A stretch of DNA of 64,000 nucleotides from JBHGYD01 sp041920415. GTDB lineage: Bacteria > Bacillota > Bacilli > Bacillales > Anoxybacillaceae. Position numbers and translations under genes: made by a program. The stretch covers positions 62,001-126,000 of the forward strand of contig JBHGYD010000031.1 in assembly GCA_041920415.1 (NCBI GenBank), written 5' to 3'. Shown piece after piece: positions 1-8,198 of this stretch (positions are counted from its first letter, which is position 1; each line of letters opens with the position of its first letter). The notes beneath the pieces are model-generated. The model saw only the letters and a program-made list of their open reading frames with translations, had not been told where the DNA came from and did no database searches.

Positions 1-46
1 TTTTAGGTGGAAGGTTTTTAAAAAATTCCGAAATTTTCACTAACAT
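1..46 (-). CDS. yhfH: YhfH family small protein, N-terminal fragment
   Basis: Only the first 15 codons are present because the gene leaves the window at its left edge. The start ATG (read leftwards from 46) follows a strong GGAGGCGA ribosome site at 53-60. The fragment reads MLVKISEFFKNLPPK, which resembles the N-terminus I recall for the short YhfH family of Bacillaceae. In B. subtilis yhfH is also the divergent neighbour of yhfI, which supports the call. Its function is unknown. The identification rests on a short fragment plus synteny. Confidence 0.55.
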   Translation of the reverse strand, partial: MLVKISEFFKNLPPK

Positions 47-60
47 CTTGATCGCCTCCG

Positions 61-89
61 TTGATTTGTTATTTATATTGTATTATAAC
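61..89 (+). promoter_or_regulatory. Putative sigma-A promoter for yhfI
   Basis: TTGATT at 61-66 and TATAAC at 84-89 are separated by 17 bp, a good housekeeping spacing. It would give a leader of roughly 100 nt before yhfI. It overlaps the region that must also drive the divergent yhfH. Confidence 0.45.
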
Positions 90-199
90 AGATGCAGATA
101 AGTCAATAACTGTTTTAAAACAAATTTCATCAATGATGCAAAATGTTGAGGAATTATGTATGATGAAGAAAAGAACACGTTTGTGAGGAGGAGTTGTAT

Positions 200-934
200 A
201 TGAAAGTCACTGTCATTGGATATTGGGGCGGGTTTCCTGCTGCCAATGAAGCAACGTCCGGCTATTTGTTTGAACATGATGGGTTTCGTTTGTTAGTGGA
301 CTGCGGCAGTGGAGTGCTTTCCAAGCTGCAAAATTATATTTCTGTTGAAGAACTTGATGCCGTCGTTATTTCTCATTATCATCATGACCATGTCGCGGAT
401 ATCGGTCCTTTACAATACGCGCGTTTGATCAAAACAAACCTCGGTGCTTCGTTACAGGAACTTCCGATTTATGGTCACCCGTTCGATCGTGATGGGTTTG
501 CTCGATTGGCGCATAAAGGAATTACGAAAGCGATCGCTTATGATCCAGAAAAACCGCTTGAAGTCGGACCGTTTACGATTACTTTTATGAAAACGGTACA
601 TCCTGTGATTTGTTATGCGATGCGGATTACAGCAGGAAATGCAACGGTCGTGTACACAGCTGACTCAAGCTATTTGCCGGAATTTGTTCCGTTTTCACAA
701 AATGCCGACTTACTTATTTGCGAATGTAATTTTTATGCAGGACAAAATGCTGCTCCGGCTGGGCATATGACAAGCGAAGAAGCGGCAGCTATCGCCCGCG
801 ATGCGAATGTAGGTGAACTATTGCTTACCCATTTGCCGCATTTTGGAGAATTATCGCGTTTAGTGAGTGAGGCAAAAGCTGTTTTCTCTGGGAATGTGCA
901 ACTTGCCAAATGCGGTCTTGTATGGGAAAAATAA
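200..934 (+). CDS. yhfI: MBL-fold metallo-hydrolase YhfI
   Basis: This is a 244-residue metallo-beta-lactamase-fold hydrolase, probably cytoplasmic. The zinc-ligand signature HYHHDHVAD lies near residue 60. Further metal-ligand histidines and an aspartate are in TVHPVI, YTADSS and LLTHLPH. ATG at 200 is chosen because GGAGGAG at 187-193 is correctly spaced; a TTG two codons upstream lies too close to that site. Length and position beside yhfH and lcfB match B. subtilis YhfI. The fold resembles ribonuclease Z/phosphodiesterase-type enzymes, but the substrate cannot be read from the sequence. A strong hairpin terminator follows directly, so it is probably monocistronic. Confidence 0.85.
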   Translation: MKVTVIGYWGGFPAANEATSGYLFEHDGFRLLVDCGSGVLSKLQNYISVEELDAVVISHYHHDHVADIGPLQYARLIKTNLGASLQELPIYGHPFDRDGFARLAHKGITKAIAYDPEKPLEVGPFTITFMKTVHPVICYAMRITAGNATVVYTADSSYLPEFVPFSQNADLLICECNFYAGQNAAPAGHMTSEEAAAIARDANVGELLLTHLPHFGELSRLVSEAKAVFSGNVQLAKCGLVWEK

Positions 935-983
935 TGGGCAAGAAAAAAGCAAGGGGCTGCCTTTGCTTTTTCCTTGCCCATTT
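933..983. terminator. Bidirectional-looking terminator after yhfI
   Basis: A long inverted repeat, AATGGGCAAG with an A-rich arm, pairs with CTTTTTCCTTGCCCATT around a short GGCTG loop. It begins within the stop codon of yhfI. T-rich runs lie in the right arm. Confidence 0.75.
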
Positions 984-1030
984 CTAATTGTTTACATATA
1001 ATATATTTAGAATTTTTTAAATTGTTAAAA

Positions 1031-1048
1031 TGAATGATTATTCATTCA
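1031..1048. promoter_or_regulatory. FadR (YsiA) operator upstream of lcfB
   Basis: TGAATGATTATTCATTCA is a near-perfect palindrome that fits the known Bacillus FadR operator pattern TGAATGAnTAnTCATTCA. It lies 26 bp before the lcfB start, where bound repressor would block transcription. Long-chain acyl-CoA releases FadR, so fatty acids would induce the gene. lcfB is a known FadR target in B. subtilis. Confidence 0.85.
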
Positions 1049-1074
1049 TAACACTTCACGGGGGAGGGAGTTCA

Positions 1075-2613
1075 ATGAATCTATCATCACGGTTGGCAGA
1101 GGTAGCGCAACAGTTACCGCATAAGGAGGCGTATGTGTACGAAGGGGAACGTTGTACATATGGGGAATTGAATGCGGCGGTATCGAAATTTGCAAGCGGT
1201 TTACACAACATAGGGATTCAAAAAGGGGACCATATTGCGTTATTAATAGGGAATTCACCGTATTTTGTCATCGGGGTATATGGAGCGTTGCGCGTGGGTG
1301 CAACAGTCATACCAATTAATCCGATTTATACGCCGGATGAAATCGGATATATTTTGAACAATGGGGATGTTAAAGCTGTCATCGCCCTTGATTTGCTTGT
1401 TCCATTGTTTGTGAAAATGGAAGAGCGGTTGCCGCAAGTGGAGCACTTGATCATTTGTGAAACGCCACAGGGAAAAGAACAAGGCATTACGTTAACGGAA
1501 AAAATGAAATCGTTTACAGATGTGCTTATGATAGGGGATGCTCGTTATGAAGGTCCCTCTTTAGCGGATGATGACACGGCGGTCATTCTTTATACGTCTG
1601 GAACAACAGGAAGACCAAAAGGAGCGATGCTGACGCATAAAAACCTTTATAGTAACGCTCAAGACAGTGCGAACTACTTGAAAATTAATGAAGATGACCG
1701 CGTTATTGCCACGTTGCCGATGTTCCACGTCTTTTGCTTAACTGTGGCGCTTAACGCACCGCTCATGAACGGTGGGACGGTGTTAATCGTTCCGAAGTTT
1801 AGCCCAGCGAAAATTTTTAAGCTGGTACGAGAAGAAAAAGCGACGATTTTTGCCGGTGTGCCGACGATGTATAATTTTCTTTATCAATACGAACAAGGCA
1901 GTCCGGATGATTTCCGCACACTTCGGCTCTGCATTTCCGGTGGGGCATCGATGCCGGTTGCGTTACTTAAAAACTTTGAACAAAAATTTAAAGTTATTGT
2001 TTCTGAAGGATATGGCTTGTCGGAAGCTTCTCCGGTGACATGCTTTAATCCGCTTGACCGACCGCGCAAACCAGGTTCGATCGGTAGAAGTATTATGAAT
2101 GTCGAAAATAAAGTTGTCAATGAGTTCGGAGAAGAAGTGCCGGTCGGTGAAGTTGGTGAGCTGATTGTGCGAGGTCCGAACGTCATGAAAGGCTATTATA
2201 AAATGCCGGAGGAAACGGCGCATTCGATTCGCGACGGTTGGTTGTATACGGGAGATTTAGCGAAAATGGATGAGGAAGGGTATTTTTATATTGTCGATCG
2301 GAAAAAAGATATGATTATCGTTGGTGGTTATAACGTGTATCCGCGCGAAGTAGAGGAAGTGTTATATGGTCATCCTGACATTGTCGAAGCAGCTGTTGTT
2401 GGCGTACCAGACCCTAATTTGGGGGAAGCGGTCAAATGTTTTGTTGTCTCGAAAAATCCAAATGTAACTGAAGAACAAATTATTGAATATTGCCGCGAGC
2501 ATTTAGCCAAATATAAAGTTCCAAGTTCGATTGAGTTTTTAGAAGAGCTTCCAAAAAATACGACGGGAAAAATTTTGCGAAGAGCGTTGAAAGCACAATT
2601 AACATCTTCTTAA
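1075..2613 (+). CDS. lcfB: Long-chain fatty-acid-CoA ligase LcfB
   Basis: This 512-residue enzyme of the adenylate-forming superfamily activates long-chain fatty acids to acyl-CoA with ATP, the first step of beta-oxidation. Visible motifs are the phosphate-binding loop YTSGTTGRPKG (about residue 170), the GYGLSE adenine-binding segment, YTGD, the DRKKDMI hinge, and the C-terminal catalytic lysine region PKNTTGKILRR. ATG 1075 is preferred because GGGGGAGGG lies just upstream. The longer reading from 1030 would translate through the FadR operator. Length and context match B. subtilis LcfB (YhfL). A hairpin terminator follows, so it is transcribed alone. Confidence 0.92.
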   Translation: MNLSSRLAEVAQQLPHKEAYVYEGERCTYGELNAAVSKFASGLHNIGIQKGDHIALLIGNSPYFVIGVYGALRVGATVIPINPIYTPDEIGYILNNGDVKAVIALDLLVPLFVKMEERLPQVEHLIICETPQGKEQGITLTEKMKSFTDVLMIGDARYEGPSLADDDTAVILYTSGTTGRPKGAMLTHKNLYSNAQDSANYLKINEDDRVIATLPMFHVFCLTVALNAPLMNGGTVLIVPKFSPAKIFKLVREEKATIFAGVPTMYNFLYQYEQGSPDDFRTLRLCISGGASMPVALLKNFEQKFKVIVSEGYGLSEASPVTCFNPLDRPRKPGSIGRSIMNVENKVVNEFGEEVPVGEVGELIVRGPNVMKGYYKMPEETAHSIRDGWLYTGDLAKMDEEGYFYIVDRKKDMIIVGGYNVYPREVEEVLYGHPDIVEAAVVGVPDPNLGEAVKCFVVSKNPNVTEEQIIEYCREHLAKYKVPSSIEFLEELPKNTTGKILRRALKAQLTSS

Positions 2614-2616
2614 GCG

Positions 2617-2650
2617 TAAAAAAGTACCGAATTTTCGGTACTTTTTGTTT
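2617..2650 (+). terminator. Rho-independent terminator after lcfB
   Basis: AAAAAGTACCGA, an ATTT loop, then TCGGTACTTTTTG: a 12-bp stem followed by a T tract, four bases after the lcfB stop. Confidence 0.85.
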
Positions 2651-2665
2651 TTTGTGAAAATATAG

Positions 2666-2694
2666 TTGAAAGTAGAATGATAACTTTATATAAT
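2666..2694 (+). promoter_or_regulatory. Sigma-A promoter for the ABC importer operon
   Basis: TTGAAA at 2666-2671 and consensus TATAAT at 2689-2694 are spaced by exactly 17 bp. The first gene of the operon starts 57 bp downstream. Confidence 0.75.
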
Positions 2695-2751
2695 TTAACA
2701 CATAAAAGCATAAAAGCTAAAAAGTGATAAAGTCGTTGGGGGATGAGAGAA

Positions 2752-3735
2752 ATGAAAAAAGGGATTCAACGAATGGCGACGGTACTTACGGCCAGTTTTT
2801 TGTTATTAAGCGGTTGCGGTACGAAAGAAACAAGCAAAAGTGAAGGCACGAAAACATATAAAGTTGGTGTGACGCAAATTGTTGAACATCCTTCATTAGA
2901 TGCTGCTTTGAAAGGATTTAAGCAAGCGCTCAAAGATAAAGGGTTGTCTGTATCATATGATGTGCAAATTGCCCAAGGCGATATGAATAACAACCAAACG
3001 ATCGCGAATAATTTTGTTTCTAATCATGTTGATTTAATTTTTGCTAACTCCACTCCGAGCGCCCAAGCCGCACTCAATGCAACGAAAGATATTCCGATTG
3101 TGTTTACATCGGTGACGGACCCGGTTGGTGCCCAGCTTGTGAAATCGATGGAAAAGCCGGGAGGAAATGTGACCGGAACAACGGATACGCATCCGGATGC
3201 GATTCCAAAAACGGTGCAATTTATTGACAAATATATCAAAGGAAAACGTGTGGGAATGATTTACAACTCTGGGGAACAAAATTCTGTGGCGCAAGTAGAA
3301 GTTGTGAAAAAGGCGATGAAAGGAACGGATTTAGAAATTGTCCCTGTTTCCGTGTCGACATCGGCGGAAGTGAAACAAGCGGCTGAATCGCTTGTCGGAA
3401 AAGCAGATTGTATTTATATTATTACGGACAATACGGTTGTTTCCGCGTTAGAGTCGGTCATTCAAGTCGCGAACGATCACGATCTTCCTTTATTTGTTGG
3501 AGAGCTTGATTCTGTGAAACGCGGTGGTTTTGCCGCTTACGGGTTTGATTATTACGATATCGGTTATGAAGCAGGGGAAATGGCAGCGGAGATTTTAACG
3601 GGGAAAAAGAAACCAGCAGACTTGCCTGTTCAATATCCGCAAAAATTGAAATTACAAATTAACAAAAAAGCGGCGAAAGAAATGGGAATTGAACTTAATC
3701 CAGAGTGGGATTCCATGGCAGAATACATCGAATAA
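2752..3735 (+). CDS. ABC transporter substrate-binding lipoprotein
   Basis: About 327 residues, with a lipoprotein signal peptide: a positively charged start, a hydrophobic stretch, and the lipobox LLSGCG with the lipidated Cys near residue 22. The mature part has the periplasmic-binding fold of the ABC_sub_bind (PF04392) family, with segments such as VEHPSLDA, ANSTPSAQAAL and VFTSVTDPVGAQ. ATG 2752 is chosen over the in-frame ATG at 2743 because GGGGG at 2738-2742 gives proper spacing only to the later codon. It heads an SBP-permease-ATPase operon. Relatives in other Firmicutes carry amino acids (TrpXYZ-type systems bring in tryptophan), but no T-box or other substrate clue is visible upstream, so the ligand is unassigned. 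Confidence 0.85.
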   Translation: MKKGIQRMATVLTASFLLLSGCGTKETSKSEGTKTYKVGVTQIVEHPSLDAALKGFKQALKDKGLSVSYDVQIAQGDMNNNQTIANNFVSNHVDLIFANSTPSAQAALNATKDIPIVFTSVTDPVGAQLVKSMEKPGGNVTGTTDTHPDAIPKTVQFIDKYIKGKRVGMIYNSGEQNSVAQVEVVKKAMKGTDLEIVPVSVSTSAEVKQAAESLVGKADCIYIITDNTVVSALESVIQVANDHDLPLFVGELDSVKRGGFAAYGFDYYDIGYEAGEMAAEILTGKKKPADLPVQYPQKLKLQINKKAAKEMGIELNPEWDSMAEYIE

Positions 3736-3746
3736 ACGACGCTCAC

Positions 3747-3776
3747 TTCCTCCTTGTATCCAAGGAGGAATATTTT
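3747..3776 (+). promoter_or_regulatory. Intercistronic hairpin between binding protein and permease
   Basis: TTCCTCCTTG, loop TATC, CAAGGAGGAA: a perfect 10-bp stem followed by TATTTTT, starting 12 bases after the stop of the binding-protein gene. The right arm contains AAGGAGGAA, a Shine-Dalgarno-like sequence. It may act as a partial terminator or mRNA stabiliser that leaves the binding protein in excess over the membrane parts. Confidence 0.6.
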
Positions 3777-3792
3777 TCAGAAGGATGTGGAC

Positions 3793-4800
3793 ATGATGTT
3801 TACGGCAATTTTTAGTTCTGTGGAAGCAGGTTTTATTTACGCGATCATGGCGTTAGGAGTTTATTTATCTTTCAGAATTTTAGATTTTCCGGATTTAACG
3901 GTAGATGGTAGTTTTGTGACGGGAGCAGCGGTGGCGTCTGTGTTGATGATCAATGGAACGAATCCGTTCGTCGCTTCAGCTGTTGCCTTATTAGCTGGAT
4001 TTATCGCCGGCTGTTTGACGGGATTATTGCATACAAAAGGGAAAATTAATCCGCTTTTATCGGGGATTTTAATGATGATTGCCCTCTATTCGATTAATTT
4101 ACGAATTATGGGGCGATCGAACGTTCCGCTTTTACAACAAGAAACGGTGATGACGACGGTAACAAAGGTATGGCAAAACGCAGGGATTGATGAAGCGATT
4201 AACAGCGTCATTTCTTTACAGGCATTTGTCCCGAAAACATGGGCGATTCTGTTCTGTATGGCGCTTACCGTGTTTATCATTAAGTTATTGCTTGATCAAT
4301 TGTTAAAAACAGAAATTGGGTTAGCGTTACGAGCGACCGGTGATAATAAGCGGATGATTTCGAGCTTTTCCGCGAATACGGATTTGCTAACGATTTTCGG
4401 ATTAGGGTTGTCAAACGCACTCGTTGCTTTTTCAGGGGCGCTTGTGGCCCAATACGGCGGCTTCAGTGACATCGGGATGGGAATTGGAATGATTATTATC
4501 GGGCTTGCCTCCGTCATTATTGGAGAAGCGTTATTTGGAGCGCGTTCCATTGCACGGGCAACTCTTGCGGTCATCGGCGGTTCAATTGTGTACCGCATCA
4601 TTGTTGCGCTGGCATTAAGAGTACAGTTTTTGGAAACTGGAGATGTGAAGCTTATTACCGCGCTCATTGTGATGATTGCGCTTATTTTTCCAAATGTAGT
4701 ATCTTCACAAAAAGAGAAACGTCGCAAAAAACGGAGAGCGCAAGCAACAGAGAGGGGGGAGCGCGTTGCTACAGCTAAAACAGATTACAAAAGTATTTAA
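3793..4800 (+). CDS. ABC transporter permease (branched-chain type fold)
   Basis: About 335 residues, strongly hydrophobic with roughly eight to nine membrane segments and a basic C-terminal tail (KEKRRKKRRAQ). The N-terminal segment RILDFPDLTVDGSF is typical of BPD_transp_2 permeases that partner with PF04392 binding proteins. ATG 3793 (followed by a second ATG) is preferred because AAGGATG at 3781-3787 precedes it. The longer TTG reading would start inside the intercistronic hairpin. The end overlaps the ATPase gene by 35 bp, which indicates translational coupling. Confidence 0.85.
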   Translation: MMFTAIFSSVEAGFIYAIMALGVYLSFRILDFPDLTVDGSFVTGAAVASVLMINGTNPFVASAVALLAGFIAGCLTGLLHTKGKINPLLSGILMMIALYSINLRIMGRSNVPLLQQETVMTTVTKVWQNAGIDEAINSVISLQAFVPKTWAILFCMALTVFIIKLLLDQLLKTEIGLALRATGDNKRMISSFSANTDLLTIFGLGLSNALVAFSGALVAQYGGFSDIGMGIGMIIIGLASVIIGEALFGARSIARATLAVIGGSIVYRIIVALALRVQFLETGDVKLITALIVMIALIFPNVVSSQKEKRRKKRRAQATERGERVATAKTDYKSI

Positions 4801-5560
4801 TGAAGGAACATTCGATGAAAAAATTGCGCTAAAGTCGATTAATTTAACGTTAGCTCCTGGTGATTTTGTGACGATTATTGGCAGCAACGGCGCCGGAAAA
4901 TCAACGATGATGAACATTATTTCGGGAAAATTGCTTCCTGATACAGGTTCCGTATGGATTAACGGGCAAGAGGTGACGCAATTAAGTGAGCACAAGCGAG
5001 CTCGCTACATTGGTCGCGTGTTTCAAGACCCTCTCGCTGGCACGGCACCGAATATGACAATTGAAGAAAATTTAGCGCTTGCGTACAACCGGACGAAACG
5101 ACGGACATTGAAGTTTGGGGTGACGAAACAGCGCCGCGAATTTTTTCAAGAGACGTTAAAAACATTACAACTTGGATTAGAGAATCGATTAACAGCCAAA
5201 GTTGGGTTATTATCCGGCGGAGAACGGCAAGCGTTATCGTTACTAATGGCGACATTTACGCATCCGGATTTGCTTTTATTAGATGAACATACGGCCGCGC
5301 TAGACCCTGCGCGTGCGGAGCTTATTACCGAGCTAACGAAAAACATGGTCGAAAAATTGCAATTAACGACATTGATGGTAACTCATAATATGGAACAGGC
5401 GCTTCGGTTAGGGAACCGTTTAATTATGATGGACCAAGGGCAAATTATTTTTGAAGCGAGTGGAAAAGAGAAGGAAAAATTGACTGTAGAGAAACTATTG
5501 CAAGAATTCCAACGTATTCGCGGCAGTCAATTAGTAAGCGACAGGGCTGTGTTGGGTTAA
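4766..5560 (+). CDS. ABC transporter ATP-binding protein
   Basis: 264 residues. Walker A is GSNGAGKST (about residue 38), the signature motif is LSGGERQALSL, Walker B LLLLDEHTAALDP, and the switch histidine lies in MVTHNM. It powers the importer encoded by the two upstream genes. Start codon TTG at 4766 is supported by GAGGGGGGAG eight bases upstream and by overlap with the permease reading frame. The start region MLQLKQITKVF is the usual N-terminal beta strand of the family. A terminator follows, closing the operon. Confidence 0.9.
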   Translation: MLQLKQITKVFNEGTFDEKIALKSINLTLAPGDFVTIIGSNGAGKSTMMNIISGKLLPDTGSVWINGQEVTQLSEHKRARYIGRVFQDPLAGTAPNMTIEENLALAYNRTKRRTLKFGVTKQRREFFQETLKTLQLGLENRLTAKVGLLSGGERQALSLLMATFTHPDLLLLDEHTAALDPARAELITELTKNMVEKLQLTTLMVTHNMEQALRLGNRLIMMDQGQIIFEASGKEKEKLTVEKLLQEFQRIRGSQLVSDRAVLG

Positions 5561-5589
5561 AGTGCCGTTAACAATCCTTGAAAACTGTT

Positions 5590-5627
5590 AAAAACCTTGG
5601 AAGAATATTTCTTTCAAGGTTTTTTAA
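5590..5627 (+). terminator. Terminator of the ABC importer operon
   Basis: AAAAACCTTG pairs with CAAGGTTTTTT around an AT-rich loop, about 30 bases after the ATPase stop. Confidence 0.75.
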
Positions 5628-5651
5628 TTTATGTTTTGAATGTATATCATT

Positions 5652-5672
5652 ATTTACGAACTAATCGTAAAT
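5652..5672. promoter_or_regulatory. Palindromic operator candidate upstream of the LysE-type exporter
   Basis: ATTTACGA and TCGTAAAT form a perfect 8-bp inverted repeat with a 5-bp spacer. A further half site TTTACGA lies at 5697-5703. Both are between the previous terminator and the exporter start. The cognate regulator is not recognisable. Confidence 0.4.
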
Positions 5673-5772
5673 AAAAGTTGTTCGGTGATTCTGTCCTTTA
5701 CGACTTTCCAAATACTATAAAAAGAATTAAGATTAATGAAAAGCATTTAAATTTTTAAAGGGAGGCAACGGT

Positions 5773-6375
5773 TTGTTATTCTTGAAAAGTCTATTGCTCG
5801 GTTTCTCTGTAGCTGCTCCGATTGGTCCAATCGGTTTATTATGTATAAATCGAACATTAAATAGTGGGAGATTAGCCGGATTTTTTACCGGATTAGGCGC
5901 GGCTACGGCCGATATGATCTATGCGTCATTTGCTGCATTTGGATTTCGTGTCGTTACCCAATACTTAATCAAACAACAAACATGGTTACAACTTATTGGA
6001 GGGTTATTTCTTTTGTATATAGGGATCAAAATTTTTGTTTCCCATCCTGCCAATCAAGCAGCGAACTTGAGAGATAGCAATATTTTTAAAATGTTTTTCT
6101 CAACATTGTTATTAACAATTACAAACCCAGTCACAATTTTATCTTTTGTTGGGATGTTTGCTGGTTTAGGGGTTGCGGCAAATACAAATTCATATGCGGA
6201 TGCTTTTGTTTTGGTGGGTGGTGTTTTTCTAGGGTCAGTGGTGTGGTGGCTCATATTAAGTAATGGAGTGTATATGTTTAAAACGAGACTTCTTCCAAAT
6301 CTAGCAATTATTAATAAAATATCGGGATTGCTCATTATTTTTCTGGCGGTTTTTTCGTTGCTTTCTCGAGCTTAA
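5773..6375 (+). CDS. LysE/RhtB family amino-acid exporter
   Basis: 200 residues with about six hydrophobic segments. The N-terminal signature GFSVAAPIGPIGLLCINRTL is characteristic of LysE-family efflux proteins, which export amino acids or related small molecules across the membrane. TTG at 5773 is taken as the start because GGGAGG at 5760-5765 is well placed and no ATG is nearby. It stands alone between two hairpins. An inverted repeat upstream (5652-5672) may bind its regulator. The substrate cannot be inferred. Confidence 0.82.
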   Translation: MLFLKSLLLGFSVAAPIGPIGLLCINRTLNSGRLAGFFTGLGAATADMIYASFAAFGFRVVTQYLIKQQTWLQLIGGLFLLYIGIKIFVSHPANQAANLRDSNIFKMFFSTLLLTITNPVTILSFVGMFAGLGVAANTNSYADAFVLVGGVFLGSVVWWLILSNGVYMFKTRLLPNLAIINKISGLLIIFLAVFSLLSRA

Positions 6376-6435
6376 TAAATTTTTCATCATTGTAGATGCC
6401 ATTATTGATTTCGGTTATTTAACAGATTATTGTAT

Positions 6436-6492
6436 GGCTAAGCAATTCGCTTAGCCTCCAAAAGGAATGCGAAACCACATAGTGTGGATTTT
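6436..6492 (+). terminator. Hairpins between the LysE-type gene and AzlC
   Basis: GGCTAAGC-AATTC-GCTTAGCC is a perfect 8-bp stem at 6436-6456. A second small stem, CCACA/TGTGG at 6475-6487, is followed by ATTTTTG. Either could end transcription of the exporter gene. The first lacks a T tract, so the second is the likelier terminator. Confidence 0.4.
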
Positions 6493-6560
6493 TGTTTGAA
6501 AATTTTATTAATTTCCAAGAAAATAAAAATAAATGATTTTAAGGAACAGGGGGAGTAGGA

Positions 6561-7280
6561 ATGGAAACGATGCTTGCTGTGGGCAAATCATCGCAATTTC
6601 GTCAAGGTGTGCAAGCGGGTGTAAGCATTGCCATCGGTTACATGCCGATTGCGCTTACGTTCGGATTGCTGGCGAAAACGACGGGGTTAAGTTTAGTTGA
6701 AACGGTATTAATGAGTGTAATTGTTTATGCGGGAGCATCCCAGTATATTTCCTTAAACTTGCTTTCTCTCGGTACAGGAGTTTTTGAAATTGTCTTAACG
6801 ACATTTATTTTAAACATTCGCCATTTTTTAATGTCCGCGTCACTAAATGAAAAGGTAGAGCAGGATGCGCTATGGAAAAAGGCAATTTACGCGTTTGGCA
6901 TTACGGATGAAACGTTTTCCGTGGCCGCGATGAAAGAGGGAACGGTTACGACCGCTTATATGTTCGGTTTAACTGTCATTTCGTATGGAAGCTGGGTGAT
7001 TAGCTCAGGCATCGGTCATCTTGTCGGAGCGAGTTTGCCGCAAAGTTTGCAAGAGAGCATGTCAGTCGCACTTTACGCGATGTTTATTGGTTTGTTAGTG
7101 CCGGCGTTGAAAAAGCAACGAAAAACAATTTGGCTCGCTGGAACGGCAGCGATTTTCAACTCCGTATTATTGCTCGTTTTTCACGTTTCCAAAGGATGGT
7201 CGATTGTAATTGCCACATTGCTATCGGCAGTAATCGTTCAATTTTTTTATAAGGGAAGCGAGGAACAAAGTGATGCATAA
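6561..7280 (+). CDS. AzlC family branched-chain amino acid permease large subunit
   Basis: 239 residues, multi-pass. The N-terminal region GVSIAIGYMPIALTFGLLA and the following VYAGASQYISLNLL segment are typical of AzlC/YgaZ proteins, which with a small AzlD/YgaH partner export branched-chain amino acids (AzlCD also gives 4-azaleucine resistance). ATG 6561 has GGGGGAG upstream. Its end overlaps the start of the AzlD-like gene, so the two are co-translated. Whether this is the orthologue of B. subtilis AzlC or a paralogue cannot be decided here. Confidence 0.85.
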   Translation: METMLAVGKSSQFRQGVQAGVSIAIGYMPIALTFGLLAKTTGLSLVETVLMSVIVYAGASQYISLNLLSLGTGVFEIVLTTFILNIRHFLMSASLNEKVEQDALWKKAIYAFGITDETFSVAAMKEGTVTTAYMFGLTVISYGSWVISSGIGHLVGASLPQSLQESMSVALYAMFIGLLVPALKKQRKTIWLAGTAAIFNSVLLLVFHVSKGWSIVIATLLSAVIVQFFYKGSEEQSDA

Positions 7281-7578
7281 CACGATTGTTTGGATGATTA
7301 TCGGCATGGGGATTGTCACATACATACCGCGCATGCTTCCGTTCGTTGTTTTTAACGGTATAAAGCTGCCAACGTTTTTGCAAGAAGTGTTAAAAAACGT
7401 TCCATCCGCGACACTTGGGGCGTTAATTGTTCCAGGAGTTTTCTTCATTCACGAAGATATTTGGTTTGGTGTCATCGGTTTTTTAAGCGCTTTTGTCGCT
7501 GCATGGCTTGGAGCCAATGTCATTATTGTTGTATTAGCGTCCGTTGTTGTGTTAAGTGTATATGCGATTTTTATGTAA
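7273..7578 (+). CDS. AzlD family small permease subunit
   Basis: 101 residues with about four hydrophobic segments. The motif YIPRMLPFVVF near the N-terminus is typical of AzlD. It is the partner subunit of the AzlC-like protein. The start could be ATG 7273 or the adjacent GTG 7270; the upstream GAGG fits either. The gene overlaps the end of azlC by eight bases or so, consistent with a two-gene operon closed by the strong hairpin that follows. Confidence 0.82.
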   Translation: MHNTIVWMIIGMGIVTYIPRMLPFVVFNGIKLPTFLQEVLKNVPSATLGALIVPGVFFIHEDIWFGVIGFLSAFVAAWLGANVIIVVLASVVVLSVYAIFM

Positions 7579-7614
7579 TAAGTAAACCACCGATTTTTCG
7601 GTGGTTTTTACTTA
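7579..7614. terminator. Bidirectional terminator between azlD-like and sco-like genes
   Basis: TAAGTAAACCACCGA, loop TTTT, TCGGTGGTTTTTACTTA: a 15-bp stem lying between two convergent genes, with T/A tracts on both sides. Confidence 0.85.
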
Positions 7615-8198
7615 ATTTCTTCCATAATTGCTTCGTACACTTTTTGTTGCTTAAATCCCTTTTTTCCCATACCGAACTGCTCAATCACCCGATTGTTTTT
7701 ATCTAATAAATATGTATACGTTGAATGAACGAGCATGCCGTTTCCAGGATCACGATATTGAAAATAAAAAGCATTAGCGACTTTTTTTGTATCTTTTTCA
7801 TTTCCTCGGAGTAAAATCCATCCTTTGTCATGTGGATGAATGCCGAACATTTTCGCGTAAGTTTGCAATTTTTCACGAGTATCGCGTTTCGGGTCAATCG
7901 TAATCGTGATAAATTCGACTTTGTTGCCAAATACGTGTTGACGTTCTAATTTTTCACGTATTCTTTTCATTTCAAACGTTGTGTTTGGACAAATATCGGG
8001 ACAATTGGTGTAAATAAATTCAAGAAGCCGCACTTTTGGTTTCATCTCGCTAAAACGGTATTTGTCTCCCCATGCGGTTTCCATTGTAACATCGCGAGGA
8101 AACTCCATTTTCGCTTGGCGATAAACCGTAAAATAAAAAATGCCGGCACCAACGCAAATGATGAACAAACTGATAAATGTAATATAAATTTTTTTCAA
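7608..8198 (-). CDS. SCO1/SenC family copper-binding protein
   Basis: About 196 residues. An N-terminal hydrophobic segment (residues 3-20) anchors it outside the membrane, followed by a thioredoxin-like domain with the copper-binding CPDIC motif (in YTNCPDICPN) and a late conserved histidine in LVHSTYTY. SCO proteins deliver copper to the CuA site of cytochrome c oxidase or act in redox homeostasis. A TTG start at 8198 is chosen: AAGGAGGTGG precedes it on this strand, whereas the upstream ATG at 8228 lies before that ribosome site. It is monocistronic and convergent with the azlC/azlD pair. Confidence 0.85.
   Translation of the reverse strand: MKKIYITFISLFIICVGAGIFYFTVYRQAKMEFPRDVTMETAWGDKYRFSEMKPKVRLLEFIYTNCPDICPNTTFEMKRIREKLERQHVFGNKVEFITITIDPKRDTREKLQTYAKMFGIHPHDKGWILLRGNEKDTKKVANAFYFQYRDPGNGMLVHSTYTYLLDKNNRVIEQFGMGKKGFKQQKVYEAIMEEIK

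Noticed and set aside
2626..2742. Possible T-box leader before the ABC importer
   Set aside because: The spacer from the lcfB terminator to the first gene is only about 100 bp and lacks the T-box core and a leader terminator.
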